This document shows, piece after piece, positions 7,988 through 17,432 of a stretch of DNA of 64,000 nt. Position numbers and translations under genes: made by a program. The notes beneath the pieces are model-generated. The model was not told the origin of the DNA, ran no database searches, and worked only from the letters and a program-made list of their open reading frames with translations. The DNA lies in assembly GCF_017875765.1 (NCBI RefSeq), contig NZ_JAGGNA010000001.1, positions 310,001-374,000 on the forward strand, given 5' to 3'. The DNA is from Flavobacterium sp. CG_23.5. GTDB lineage: Bacteria; Bacteroidota; Bacteroidia; Flavobacteriales; Flavobacteriaceae. How positions within the stretch are numbered: position 1 is the stretch's first letter; each line of letters starts with the position of its first letter.

Positions 7988-9271
7988 TCATTTTCTCACA
8001 AATGGCGGAAGAAGTTTACTGGAAACTTCGCCAAAACCAATTCTAAGATGTCCGTTTTGGCAAAATCCTTTCATGATTACGGTGTCGTTGTCATTTATGA
8101 ATTTACGTTCTGTTCCATCATTCAATTTTATTGGGTTTTTACCTCCCCAAGACAATTCTAACATCGAACCATAACTATCAGGAGTTGGTCCGGAAATGGT
8201 TCCTGAACCCATCATATCGCCTGAATTCACTCGGCAACCATTAGAAGTATGATGCGCTAATTGTTGGCACATTGACCAATATAAATATTTAAAATTAGAA
8301 TTAGAAACAACAGTTGGTTCTCCATTCTCGGGCTGGATAGCGACTTCTAAATTTATATCAAAAGAATGTTTTCCTTTTTGTTGTAAATAAGGCAATGGAG
8401 TTGGTTCTTGTTTTGGACCTTTTGTTCTAAAAGGTTCCAAAGCATCCATCGTAACAATCCAAGGTGAAATAGATGTAGCAAAGTTTTTTGCCAAGAAGGG
8501 TCCAAGTGGCACATATTCCCATTTTTGAATATCGCGGGCGCTCCAGTCATTCAATAAAACCATTCCAAAAATATAATCTTCGGCTTCTGTTACTGAAATG
8601 TTTTCACCCATTATATTGACATCGGTAGTGATAAATGCAGTTTCTAATTCGAAATCCACAAGACGGGAAGGTCCAAAAACAGGTGTCGTTTCGCCATTTG
8701 GCAACGTTTGTCCCATAGGTCTGTGAACAGGAATCCCTGAAGGAACAATAGTAGAACTTCTACCGTGATAGCCTACAGGAATATGAAGCCAGTTTGGCAA
8801 CAATGCATTTTCTGGATCACGAAACATTTTCCCTACATTAGTCGCATGTTCTTTACTGGAATAGAAATCAGTATAGTCACCTATAAGTACTGGCAATTGC
8901 ATTTCAACATCTTCAATTTTGAAAATTATGATACCACAATCTTTTTCCGAATCACGTAATTTTGGATTTTTTTCGTCAAAAATATCAGCAATACGGTTTC
9001 GAACCAATCGCCACGTTTTTTGTCCATCGGAAATAAAATCATTCAAAGTATCTTGCATGAACATGTCATCTGTCAACTCAATACCTTCAAAGTAGTTTAA
9101 TTGTTGCAGAGCTCCTAAGTCAATTGCAAAATCTCCAATTCGAGTTCCTACAGTTACAACGTTTTCTATCGTAAGAAAAACGCCAAAAGGTATATTTTGA
9201 ATTGGGAAGTCACTATTAGCGGGTACTTCTAACCAAGATTTTCTATTAGTATCGTTAGCTGTTATAGGCAT
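7988..9271 (-). CDS. fahA: fumarylacetoacetase
   Basis: Hydrolyses 4-fumarylacetoacetate to fumarate and acetoacetate, the last step of tyrosine/homogentisate breakdown. The 427-aa length matches the family. The N-terminal domain begins with SDFPIQNIPFGVF; the catalytic core includes YTDFYSSKEHATNVG, the HGRSST segment, and the metal-binding region VDFELETAFI, followed by NDWSARDIQKWEYVPLGPFL. No other tyrosine-degradation gene is adjacent. It is divergent from glyA with 107 bp between the start codons. Confidence 0.95.
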   Translation of the reverse strand: MPITANDTNRKSWLEVPANSDFPIQNIPFGVFLTIENVVTVGTRIGDFAIDLGALQQLNYFEGIELTDDMFMQDTLNDFISDGQKTWRLVRNRIADIFDEKNPKLRDSEKDCGIIIFKIEDVEMQLPVLIGDYTDFYSSKEHATNVGKMFRDPENALLPNWLHIPVGYHGRSSTIVPSGIPVHRPMGQTLPNGETTPVFGPSRLVDFELETAFITTDVNIMGENISVTEAEDYIFGMVLLNDWSARDIQKWEYVPLGPFLAKNFATSISPWIVTMDALEPFRTKGPKQEPTPLPYLQQKGKHSFDINLEVAIQPENGEPTVVSNSNFKYLYWSMCQQLAHHTSNGCRVNSGDMMGSGTISGPTPDSYGSMLELSWGGKNPIKLNDGTERKFINDNDTVIMKGFCQNGHLRIGFGEVSSKLLPPFVRK

Positions 9272-9345
9272 GATGTGTTAATTATTTTGTTGAAAATTAC
9301 ATGTCAAATATATTATAATCTAACTATTAACCAAACGTTTTTTTG

Positions 9346-9353
9346 TATTTTTG
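9346..9353 (+). promoter_or_regulatory. -7 promoter element of glyA
   Basis: TATTTTTG matches TAnnTTTG and predicts a transcript starting near 9360. This excludes an upstream in-frame ATG at 9343 and supports the glyA start at 9379. Confidence 0.6.
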
Positions 9354-9378
9354 CATCATATTAACGAAAATCAAAGAA

Positions 9379-10653
9379 ATGCAACGCGACGAACAAATTT
9401 TTGACCTTATTCTAGAAGAACAAGAAAGACAAATTCACGGATTAGAACTTATTGCCTCAGAAAACTTTGTCAGTGATGAAGTAATGGAAGCAGCTGGTTC
9501 AGTTTTAACTAATAAATATGCCGAAGGATATCCTGGCAAAAGATACTACGGAGGTTGCGAAGTAGTTGATGTAATCGAACAAATTGCTATTGATAGAGCC
9601 AAAGAATTATTTGGTGCTGCCTATGCAAATGTGCAACCACACTCTGGTTCACAAGCCAATACAGCGGTTTACCATGCTTGTATTAAACCCGGAGACAAAA
9701 TTTTAGGGTTTGATTTATCTCATGGTGGACATTTGACTCACGGTTCTCCTGTAAATTTTTCAGGACGTTTATATTCTCCTTCATTTTACGGTGTAGATAA
9801 GGAAACAGGAAGGTTAGATTATGATAAAATTCAAGAAATAGCCACTAGAGAGCAACCAAAACTAATCATTGCGGGAGCTTCGGCATATTCTCGTGATATG
9901 GATTTTGAGCGTTTTAGAGTAATTGCTGATAGTGTTGGAGCAATTTTATTGGCTGATATTTCTCACCCGGCAGGGCTAATTGCCAAAGGTTTGATGAATG
10001 ATCCTTTGCCTCATTGTCATATTGTAACAACTACCACTCACAAAACGTTGCGTGGTCCTCGTGGAGGTTTAATTTTGATGGGGAAAGATTTCGAAAACCC
10101 ATTTGGTTTAACCACTCCAAAAGGAGAAATAAGAATGATGTCTTCGTTATTGGATTTAGCTGTTTTCCCTGGAAACCAAGGTGGTCCATTAATGCACATT
10201 ATTGCTGCCAAAGCGGTTGCTTTTGGTGAAGCTTTGAAAGATGAATTTTTCACTTACGCTTTACAATTGCAAAAAAATGCAAATGCCATGGCAGATGCTT
10301 TTGTAAAAAGAGGATATGAAATTATTTCAGGCGGAACGGACAATCACATGATGTTGATTGATTTAAGAAACAAAAATATTTCTGGAAAAGATGCTGAAAA
10401 CGCATTGGTACGAGCAGAAATTACCGTTAATAAAAATATGGTTCCATTTGATGATAAATCACCATTTGTGACTTCAGGAATTCGTGTGGGAACTCCGGCT
10501 ATAACCACTCGTGGTCTGGTTGAAGAAGACATGGAAACTATCGTGGAGCTTATTGACCGAGTGCTAATGAATCATACTAACGAAGATATCATCGAAGAAG
10601 TAGCTAATGAAGTAAACGAAATGATGAGCGAAAGAGCTATTTTCGTATACTAA
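9379..10653 (+). CDS. glyA: serine hydroxymethyltransferase
   Basis: Interconverts serine and glycine with tetrahydrofolate and supplies one-carbon units. The 424-aa protein carries [11 protein letters not shown] near the N-terminus, KRYYGG, and the PLP lysine in [14 protein letters not shown] (Lys222 from this start). I chose ATG 9379 ([10 protein letters not shown]) because the promoter -7 box lies over the alternative ATG at 9343. Single-gene transcript or followed by miaE; a set of small inverted repeats separates the two. Confidence 0.97.
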   Translation: MQRDEQIFDLILEEQERQIHGLELIASENFVSDEVMEAAGSVLTNKYAEGYPGKRYYGGCEVVDVIEQIAIDRAKELFGAAYANVQPHSGSQANTAVYHACIKPGDKILGFDLSHGGHLTHGSPVNFSGRLYSPSFYGVDKETGRLDYDKIQEIATREQPKLIIAGASAYSRDMDFERFRVIADSVGAILLADISHPAGLIAKGLMNDPLPHCHIVTTTTHKTLRGPRGGLILMGKDFENPFGLTTPKGEIRMMSSLLDLAVFPGNQGGPLMHIIAAKAVAFGEALKDEFFTYALQLQKNANAMADAFVKRGYEIISGGTDNHMMLIDLRNKNISGKDAENALVRAEITVNKNMVPFDDKSPFVTSGIRVGTPAITTRGLVEEDMETIVELIDRVLMNHTNEDIIEEVANEVNEMMSERAIFVY

Positions 10654-10676
10654 TACAATAGTCTTAAAATTTTTAA

Positions 10677-10760
10677 AGTCGAAAGTCGAAAGTCTGGAAA
10701 AGAAATTTGTATGTTCTTTTTTAGTTTTGACTTTCGACTTTTGACTTTCAACTTTTAAAC
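10677..10760. repeat. GTCGAAAGTC-type inverted repeat between glyA and miaE
   Basis: Direct copies of AAAGTCGAAAGTC face GACTTTCGACTTTTGACTTTC across about 30 bp, giving an imperfect hairpin of some 25-nt arms. It is another word-like intergenic palindrome; it may act as a weak terminator for glyA. Confidence 0.5.
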
Positions 10761-10768
10761 TAAAAAAA

Positions 10769-11362
10769 ATGTCTGTACTAAGATTAAAATTGCCAACTGA
10801 TCCAAGATGGGTGAATATTGTTGAAAAAAATATTGAAGAAATTTTGACGGATCACGCTTGGTGCGAACAAAAAGCTGCTACAAATGCTATTACAATTATC
10901 ACTAATAACTCGGAGCATCAAGATTTAGTTCAGGATTTATTGGCTTTAGCCAAAGAAGAAATTGACCATTTTGAACAAGTCCATAATATCATAATTAAAC
11001 GTGGATTGAAGTTAGGGCGCGAGCGCAAAGACGATTATGTAAACGAATTGTATTTGTATATGAAAAAAAGTGGGAATGGCAGCAGAGTTTCCAGTTTGGT
11101 CGAACGGTTATTGTTTTCGGCTATGATTGAAGCTCGAAGTTGTGAACGTTTCAAAGTGCTTTCAGAAAATATCCAAGATGAAGAATTGTCAATATTTTAT
11201 CGGGATTTGATGGAAAGTGAAGCAGGACATTATACGACTTTTATCACATATGCCCGAAAGTACGGAGTAGGAGTAGATGTGGAAAAACGTTGGCGAGAAT
11301 GGATTGAATTTGAAGCTTCCATTATTGAAAACTATGGAAAAAATGAAACGATACACGGCTAA
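10769..11362 (+). CDS. miaE: tRNA-(ms2io6A)-hydroxylase-like diiron protein
   Basis: Member of the MiaE family, which hydroxylates the isopentenyl group of ms2i6A37 in tRNA. The 197-aa ferritin-like four-helix bundle has paired diiron ligands: Glu33 in WCEQKA, ExxH at about 64-67 (EEIDHF), a glutamate in EARSCERF, and a second ExxH in ESEAGHY. Length fits the family. It stands alone with its own terminator. Confidence 0.93.
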   Translation: MSVLRLKLPTDPRWVNIVEKNIEEILTDHAWCEQKAATNAITIITNNSEHQDLVQDLLALAKEEIDHFEQVHNIIIKRGLKLGRERKDDYVNELYLYMKKSGNGSRVSSLVERLLFSAMIEARSCERFKVLSENIQDEELSIFYRDLMESEAGHYTTFITYARKYGVGVDVEKRWREWIEFEASIIENYGKNETIHG

Positions 11363-11415
11363 ATTCTAGAATGTTTTGTTAATATTAAGAATTTACCCTC
11401 TTTTTTTAATTTTTT

Positions 11416-11450
11416 AAATCAATTATAAACCAGCTGTTTATAATTGATTT
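11416..11450 (+). terminator. terminator-like hairpin after miaE
   Basis: Perfect 15-nt arms (11416-11430 and 11436-11450) with a 5-nt loop, followed by a moderately T-rich tail. It is AT-rich, as expected here. The rest of 11363-11561 shows nothing else recognisable. Confidence 0.6.
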
Positions 11451-11561
11451 TGTTTTCTATTGACAGTATTTTTGTTATTAATTGAAGTTATTGGTTACCG
11501 ATTTATAATTTTTGATTTACATTTATATTTTTAAATTTAACCTTAATAATTAATAATTGCA

Positions 11562-12122
11562 ATGAAGCTGAATTATAATTATGATGGAAATGTTGCTTGC
11601 AGAACAATATTACAAGATCAATTAGAAAAATTAGATATTAATTATCAATTGCTGGAATTAGGTCAAATTGAAATTAGTGATACTATATCTGAAGCTTGCT
11701 TTGAGGAACTTCAAACTTCACTCAACAGATACGGTATTCATATTATCGATAATCCAAAAGGTCAATTAATTCAAAAAATTAAGGATGCAATTGTAGAAAT
11801 TGTATATGAAAAAGATAAATTTCCTAATACCACAATTTCTCAATATCTATCGGATAAATTGAATTATAGATATGGTTATATTACTAATGTTTTCTCAGAA
11901 TATACGTACACTTCGATAGAAAATTTTATTATTATTCAGAAAATTGAAAGAGCAAAAAAGTTAATTATGGATGAAAAATTAAGTTTAACTGAAATCTCTT
12001 ATGAATTAAATTACAGCAGTGTGGCTTATTTGTCAACTCAATTTAAAAAAGTGACGGGATTAACGCCTACCATGTTTAAAAGAGTTGTTGACAAAAGAAG
12101 GAAATTAGCCAATAATGAATAA
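11562..12122 (+). CDS. AraC-family regulator with short N-terminal domain
   Basis: 186 aa. The C-terminal 80-90 residues form an AraC/XylS double helix-turn-helix: ISQYLSDKL for the first HTH, then LTEISYELNYSSVAYLSTQFKK and the GLTPTMFKR ending typical of the family. The first 90 residues are too short for a cupin sensor domain and look like the small ACT-like N-terminus common in flavobacterial paralogues. It is 35 bp upstream of a receiver-kinase pair, so it may be the output or regulator of that module. Confidence 0.85.
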   Translation: MKLNYNYDGNVACRTILQDQLEKLDINYQLLELGQIEISDTISEACFEELQTSLNRYGIHIIDNPKGQLIQKIKDAIVEIVYEKDKFPNTTISQYLSDKLNYRYGYITNVFSEYTYTSIENFIIIQKIERAKKLIMDEKLSLTEISYELNYSSVAYLSTQFKKVTGLTPTMFKRVVDKRRKLANNE

Positions 12123-12157
12123 ATATAAAATCACCTAAATAATACCTCAAATATTCT

Positions 12158-12610
12158 ATGATTACACATCAAGATCCAATGCATATTCTTTTAGCGGATG
12201 ACGACGAAGATGATCGCACTTTTTTTAGTGAAGCTATAATGGAGCTTAAAATGGATAATAAGTTGACTTTATTTAAAGATGGTAAAGGTTTGATGGATTA
12301 TTTAGTAGATCCTGATATCCTATTGCCTCATATTTTATTTCTGGATTTAAATATGCCGGGAAAAACAGGAATCGATTGTCTAAAAGAAATTAGAGCAAAT
12401 ACTCGTTTTAAAGATGTTTCAGTGGCGATATATTCCACATCATCGTCGGAAAAAGATATAGAAGACACCTTTATTGAGGGTGCTAATATTTATATAAAAA
12501 AACCAAATGACTTTTCTATGCTAAAAAAAGTAATAAAGGAAGTCATCAATATGAATTGGCAATTTCATACGTCAGGATTAAATATAGAAACCTTTTTCTT
12601 CAGCATTTAA
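12158..12610 (+). CDS. single-domain response regulator (CheY-like)
   Basis: 150 aa, receiver domain only. It shows the acidic DDD pocket (14-16), phospho-acceptor Asp63 in FLDLNMPG, a TS switch region near 93-96, and the conserved lysine in KKP (114-115). There is no DNA-binding output. It is 10 bp upstream of a sensor kinase. Stand-alone receivers of this type often work as phosphorelay intermediates or protein-interaction switches in Bacteroidota. An internal start at MHILLADDD (codon 8) is possible. Confidence 0.9.
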   Translation: MITHQDPMHILLADDDEDDRTFFSEAIMELKMDNKLTLFKDGKGLMDYLVDPDILLPHILFLDLNMPGKTGIDCLKEIRANTRFKDVSVAIYSTSSSEKDIEDTFIEGANIYIKKPNDFSMLKKVIKEVINMNWQFHTSGLNIETFFFSI

Positions 12611-12620
12611 AAAGGAACAG

Positions 12621-14417
12621 ATGAAATTTTCAGGATTATTTAAAAATTCTCAAGTATTCAAATTAGCCTTAATTGTTGCTATCCTTGTTGTTTGTTATTT
12701 TGGTTCCAAATTTTTCTCGCAAATGCAAAAACTCAACTCAACACTTGAATTAATTGCAAAATCCAATGAAACCCAACTTGAATTAGAAAAACTTTTATCG
12801 ATAATAAATAGTTACGATTATAGTTTGCGAAATTATATTATTACTAAAGATGATTCTTATTTAGAGGACCGCTTTTTGAATAGAGGCATAATTGAAAAAG
12901 GTATAAAAAAACTAAAGCTCTTAACTGCAAATGATTCTATAAGACATAAAGATATTCTAACATTTGAAAAACTGATAAACTACAGGTTCAAATTATTTAG
13001 GGATACCTATATTGCTGTTAAAAGTAGTAATTTGGATAAAAGGGGACTTGATTATAAGTTGATGAGGAGTAATGATTACACTGAAAAGATGAAATTATTT
13101 GTTTACAAAATCATTTATTCAGAAAGATTAAAAACTAAGTTTCAAAATTCGAACCATCAATTTGAACTTCAAGATTCATTAATAACAGCTTTTCTATTAA
13201 TTATTCTGTCCCTTTTAATCTTGTTGCTGTCCTTTAATAAAACCAATATCGATATCGAGGAACTTAAGCAAGCAAATGATAAACTAATGTTACTGAATGA
13301 ATCATTCAATACGGCTGAAAAAACGGCTGGTTTTGGACACTGGATGGTTAATTTAGAAACAAATAAGTACACTTTTTCAGATAATTTGTATAGGCTTATG
13401 GGGGTTGAACCCAATGCATTTGAACCCAATGTAGAAAATTCAATAAAATACTTTCATCCGGATGATTTGGAGCATGCAAAAAAATTACATACAGATTCTT
13501 TAAAAAAACAGGAGGCTACTTCGTTTTTTTTTAGGTATTTAACTCCTGATAATGAGGTAAGGCATATTATGGCTGTTGGTAGTTTTACGAAAGACGGAAA
13601 TGGAGATTTGATAAAAATAGGGGTGAATTATGATATCACAAATCAATATAAAAAAACACTTGAATTAGAGGAAAATAATAAAGAGTTAAAATATATAAAT
13701 ACAGAGCTTGAGTCCTTTAACAATATTGTAAGCCATGATTTACAGGAACCTCTTCGCAAGATTCAAATGTTTATTTCCAGATTAGAAGAAAAAGAATTTG
13801 ATGCGCTTTCACAGCAAGGAAGAGACTATTTTTCAAAAATTAGAATTGCTGCTAATCGAATGCAAACCTTGCTTATTGATTTAGTCAATTATTCCCGAAC
13901 TATTAAAGGGGACAAAGTCTTTGTTGAAACGGATTTAAACAAAATTCTTGTAGAAACGATACAAGATTTATCGACAAATGTCGAAGAGAAAAATGCAGTG
14001 ATCCAAATTGGAAAATTACCCACGCTTAAAGCGATTCCTTTTCAACTTAAACAGCTTTTCATCAATTTAGTATCTAATTCACTTAAATACAGTAAAGACG
14101 ATGTAATACCTCAAATTAGCATTACTTCTGATAAAATCACCCAAGAAGAAATGTTCGAAAATAAAATAGCAAATGAAACTGATTATTATAAAATTGTAAT
14201 CACCGATAACGGAATTGGATTCAAACAAGAATTTGCAGAGAAAATATTTCTTTTATTCAAACGTTTAGAAACGGACCCAAAATATGCTGGAACCGGACTT
14301 GGATTGGCTATTTGTAGTCGAATTGTGGATAATCATAAAGGATTTATAAAAGTGAAAAGCGAACCCAACGCTGGGGCTAAATTTTCTATTTTCCTCCCCA
14401 AAGGAGATTTGGTTTAA
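12621..14417 (+). CDS. membrane sensor histidine kinase with CHASE3-like and PAS domains
   Basis: 598 aa. Two membrane segments (about 14-30 and 187-204) enclose a helical, CHASE3-like extracytoplasmic domain. A PAS domain follows (about 232-340), then HisKA with His372 in IVSHDLQEPLRK, and a complete HATPase (N box NLVSNSLKYS, DNGIGF, GTGLGLAIC). The DLQEPL form of the H box is typical of phytochrome/Flavobacterium kinases. Its likely partner is the receiver gene just upstream. The signal is unknown. Confidence 0.93.
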   Translation: MKFSGLFKNSQVFKLALIVAILVVCYFGSKFFSQMQKLNSTLELIAKSNETQLELEKLLSIINSYDYSLRNYIITKDDSYLEDRFLNRGIIEKGIKKLKLLTANDSIRHKDILTFEKLINYRFKLFRDTYIAVKSSNLDKRGLDYKLMRSNDYTEKMKLFVYKIIYSERLKTKFQNSNHQFELQDSLITAFLLIILSLLILLLSFNKTNIDIEELKQANDKLMLLNESFNTAEKTAGFGHWMVNLETNKYTFSDNLYRLMGVEPNAFEPNVENSIKYFHPDDLEHAKKLHTDSLKKQEATSFFFRYLTPDNEVRHIMAVGSFTKDGNGDLIKIGVNYDITNQYKKTLELEENNKELKYINTELESFNNIVSHDLQEPLRKIQMFISRLEEKEFDALSQQGRDYFSKIRIAANRMQTLLIDLVNYSRTIKGDKVFVETDLNKILVETIQDLSTNVEEKNAVIQIGKLPTLKAIPFQLKQLFINLVSNSLKYSKDDVIPQISITSDKITQEEMFENKIANETDYYKIVITDNGIGFKQEFAEKIFLLFKRLETDPKYAGTGLGLAICSRIVDNHKGFIKVKSEPNAGAKFSIFLPKGDLV

Positions 14418-14443
14418 TTTTTTTAAGTTCGAAAAAATACAAA

Positions 14444-14941
14444 ATGTTAATAATCTCAGAGGCAACAACTGCCGATTTTAAAACTATTCAAGAAATTGCT
14501 TTTCAATCTTGGCCAGATACTTATGGCGCAATTTTATCCAAAGAACAAATTGAGTATATGCTTGATTTGTTTTATTCAGAGGAGACTTTGAGCGAAAATT
14601 TAAATAAAAAGGGACATCGTTTTATACTAGTTCATGATGCTGATATTTGTTTGGGATTTGCTTCCTATGAGCATAATTACTTGAATAAAAACGGTACTCG
14701 TCTTCACAAAATCTATTTGCTTCCTAAAGCCCAAGGAAAAGGAGCAGGGAAGTTATTAATAGACACGATTGAAAATTTAGCGAGAGAAAATCAGTCCATT
14801 GCTCTTTCATTAAATGTTAATCGATCCAATAAAGCCCTGACGTTCTATCAGAAAATGGGTTTCACAATTGTTTCCGAAGAAAATATTGAATTGGATTTTG
14901 GTTATTTAATGGAAGATTATGTAATGGAAAAACAGTTATAA
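14444..14941 (+). CDS. GNAT-family N-acetyltransferase
   Basis: 165 aa with the GNAT acetyl-CoA loop (LPKAQGKGAGKLLI, about 98-111) and a C-terminal NRSNKALTFYQKMGF, typical of small-molecule or protein N-acetyltransferases. It begins 26 bp after the kinase gene and may be read through from it. Substrate unknown. Confidence 0.88.
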   Translation: MLIISEATTADFKTIQEIAFQSWPDTYGAILSKEQIEYMLDLFYSEETLSENLNKKGHRFILVHDADICLGFASYEHNYLNKNGTRLHKIYLLPKAQGKGAGKLLIDTIENLARENQSIALSLNVNRSNKALTFYQKMGFTIVSEENIELDFGYLMEDYVMEKQL

Positions 14942-15025
14942 CTATTTGGTAAAATACTTTTTTAAATTTTTGTTTTTGCAGCTAATTATATAAAAATGAA
15001 TCGGCAGTCACAGTGTATATTTTCG

Positions 15026-15033
15026 TACATTTG
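15026..15033 (+). promoter_or_regulatory. -7 promoter element of the ABC exporter operon
   Basis: TACATTTG matches TAnnTTTG and lies 46 bp before the chosen start of the adaptor lipoprotein. Confidence 0.55.
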
Positions 15034-15079
15034 ATAGTAAGAATTTATCCAAATGTATACTTGTTCAAATAAAAATAAA

Positions 15080-16174
15080 ATGAGTTTAAAATCAATATCA
15101 TTATTTTATATACTTATTTTTAGTCTAATATCTTGTTCCAAAAAAGATATTGAAGAAACTAAACCTACCTTAGGAGATGTTACAGAAAGTGTCTATGCAT
15201 CTGGAGTTGTAAAAGCAGAAGGGCAATATACCGTTTATTCAACAGTGAACGGAACGCTACAAAAGATAAAAGTTACTGCAGGAGAATCGATAAACAAGGG
15301 ACAAACACTATTTGAACTGGAAAATGAAAAAGCGGAATTAAACACGGAAAATGCTCGTTTAGCGTATCAATTAAGTCTGGAAAGTAATCGTTACATTCAG
15401 GATAAAATTGCTGAAATGGAAATGAAAGTACAGTCTGCCAAAGATAGATTAACCTTAGACGAATCCATTTACAACAGGAACAAGAATATAATAAACCAAG
15501 GTGGAATTTCGGAAGTTGATTTTGAGAGAGTAGAACTGGCTTATAAAAGTTCCAGAATCAATTACGAATCTACCAAAAAACAATTGACACAACTTAAAGC
15601 TCAATTACTAAATGAGCAAAATAGAAACAAAGTCAATCTGCAGATCAATCAGAAATCTCAAGGTGATTTTGGCATTAAAAGTGCCTTCTCCGGTCAATTA
15701 TTTGATGTTTTAGTAAAAGAAGGAACATTGATTACTCCTCAAATTCCATTGGCAATCATTGGTAAAGCAAATTCTTTTTTATTAGAATTGGAAGTAGATG
15801 AAAATGATATGGTTCGTGTCACCATCGGGCAAAATGCTCTTGTGACGATGGATAGTTATAAAGGTCAGGTTTTTGAAGCAATTATTGATAAAATTTATCC
15901 AATAATGGTTGAACGTTCCCGCACCTTTAAAATTGAAGCACATTTTGTAGATCCTCCCAAAAAACTTTATCCGAACCTTACCGCAGAGGCTAATATCGTC
16001 ATTAAAACCCAAAAAAAGGTGATGACTATTCCAAAGAAATATTTGATAAAAGAGGAATACGTTTTAGTTAACAAAGACGAGAAACGCAGAGTAAAAATAG
16101 GTTTGAGTGATTATGAAAAAGTAGAAATTTTAGACGGTTTGACCTCGGAAGAAACTATATATATGCCCAAATAA
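15080..16174 (+). CDS. periplasmic adaptor lipoprotein of an ABC exporter (HlyD/MacA/DevB-like)
   Basis: Membrane-fusion protein that would link an inner-membrane ABC permease to an outer-membrane channel. From the ATG at 15080 it has a lipoprotein signal (hydrophobic run, lipobox LISC), a biotinyl-lipoyl half (VYSTVNGTLQKI), a coiled-coil hairpin (about 100-190) and a beta-barrel domain. The in-frame ATG at 15053 would give a longer n-region and cannot be excluded. Its stop overlaps the permease start by one base. The order adaptor-permease-ATPase is that of DevBCA. Confidence 0.88.
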   Translation: MSLKSISLFYILIFSLISCSKKDIEETKPTLGDVTESVYASGVVKAEGQYTVYSTVNGTLQKIKVTAGESINKGQTLFELENEKAELNTENARLAYQLSLESNRYIQDKIAEMEMKVQSAKDRLTLDESIYNRNKNIINQGGISEVDFERVELAYKSSRINYESTKKQLTQLKAQLLNEQNRNKVNLQINQKSQGDFGIKSAFSGQLFDVLVKEGTLITPQIPLAIIGKANSFLLELEVDENDMVRVTIGQNALVTMDSYKGQVFEAIIDKIYPIMVERSRTFKIEAHFVDPPKKLYPNLTAEANIVIKTQKKVMTIPKKYLIKEEYVLVNKDEKRRVKIGLSDYEKVEILDGLTSEETIYMPK

Positions 16175-17430
16175 TGAACTTTAAACTCATTTTAAATATT
16201 GCATTGCATCTTCTCCAGGCGAGGCTAAAACAGACCGTTGTCGCGGCTGTTGGGGTCACTTTTAGTATTGCTATGTTTATTTCTTTGGTGAGTTTTATGA
16301 ATGGTTTAAATGATTTGTTGGACGGATTAATGTTGAACAGAACACCGCATATTCTTTTGTATAATGAAATAAAACCTTCAGAAAACCAACCAATAACATT
16401 ATCAGAAACCTACAAGAATAAATCTAATTTCATTCATTCCATAAAACCAAAAGATATTGGGAAATCCATTTATAACAGTAAATCGATTATTAATTATTTA
16501 AAAAAGGATTCTCGTATTATCGATGTGGCACCAAAAATAACTACTCCAGTATTTTTTAATTCAGGTACCATTGAGATTTCCGGTGTAATCAACGGAATTG
16601 ATATTCAAGCAGAAGAAAAATTATTTAAATTGAGCGATTATATAATTGATGGAAAAATTGCTGATTTATCTGAAAACAACAGTATAATAATAGGAAAAGG
16701 ATTAGCTGATAAAATGCTGCTTGTAAAAGGAGATGTCATAAAAATCACTTCTTCGAAAGGGAATTTGGCTTCTTTGAAAATTGTTGGTATTTCACAAATT
16801 GGAATTGCTGATATTGACAATACCATGAGCTACACATCATTGGCGACAGCGCAAAAAATACTTGGAGAGCCTACTAAATATATTACAGACATTCAAATCA
16901 AATTATATGATATGGTTTCGGCTCCAACTGTCGCCAAAGAGTTTCACAACAAATTCAATCTCGATACGATAGATTATCAAACGGCTAATTCCCAATTTGA
17001 AACCGGAAGTACGGTGCGAACAATAATTTCCTATGCCGTAGGATGTGTATTATTGATTGTGGCTGGTTTTGGAATTTATAATATTTTGAATATGATGATT
17101 TATGAAAAAATGGACAGTATTGCCATCCTTAAAGCCACAGGTTTTTCAGGCAGCGATGTGAAATGGATTTTTATTTCACTATCTATAATTATAGGGTTAT
17201 CAGGAGGATTATTCGGATTGCTGTTTGGATATATTTTTTCCTCTATTATTGATGTTATTCCCTTTGAAACAGCGGCTTTACCTACCGTAAAAACGTATCC
17301 GATAAACTATAATCCAATATTTTATATTATAGGAATCGTGTTTGCATTATTTACGACCATTATAGCAGGACTTTTCCCTGCTTTAAAAGCCAGTAAAGTA
17401 GATCCCGTAGAAATTATCAGAGGAAAATAA
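16174..17430 (+). CDS. ABC transporter permease, FtsX/MacB/DevC-like
   Basis: 418 aa. A single N-terminal membrane helix (about 22-42) is followed by a large periplasmic MacB-type domain and three C-terminal helices (about 286-306, 330-355, 383-403), ending in KASKVDPVEIIRG, the typical FtsX-family terminus. The ATG overlaps the stop of the adaptor gene and the ATPase starts 2 bp after it, so the three form one operon. Confidence 0.92.
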   Translation: MNFKLILNIALHLLQARLKQTVVAAVGVTFSIAMFISLVSFMNGLNDLLDGLMLNRTPHILLYNEIKPSENQPITLSETYKNKSNFIHSIKPKDIGKSIYNSKSIINYLKKDSRIIDVAPKITTPVFFNSGTIEISGVINGIDIQAEEKLFKLSDYIIDGKIADLSENNSIIIGKGLADKMLLVKGDVIKITSSKGNLASLKIVGISQIGIADIDNTMSYTSLATAQKILGEPTKYITDIQIKLYDMVSAPTVAKEFHNKFNLDTIDYQTANSQFETGSTVRTIISYAVGCVLLIVAGFGIYNILNMMIYEKMDSIAILKATGFSGSDVKWIFISLSIIIGLSGGLFGLLFGYIFSSIIDVIPFETAALPTVKTYPINYNPIFYIIGIVFALFTTIIAGLFPALKASKVDPVEIIRGK

Positions 17431-17432
17431 GT

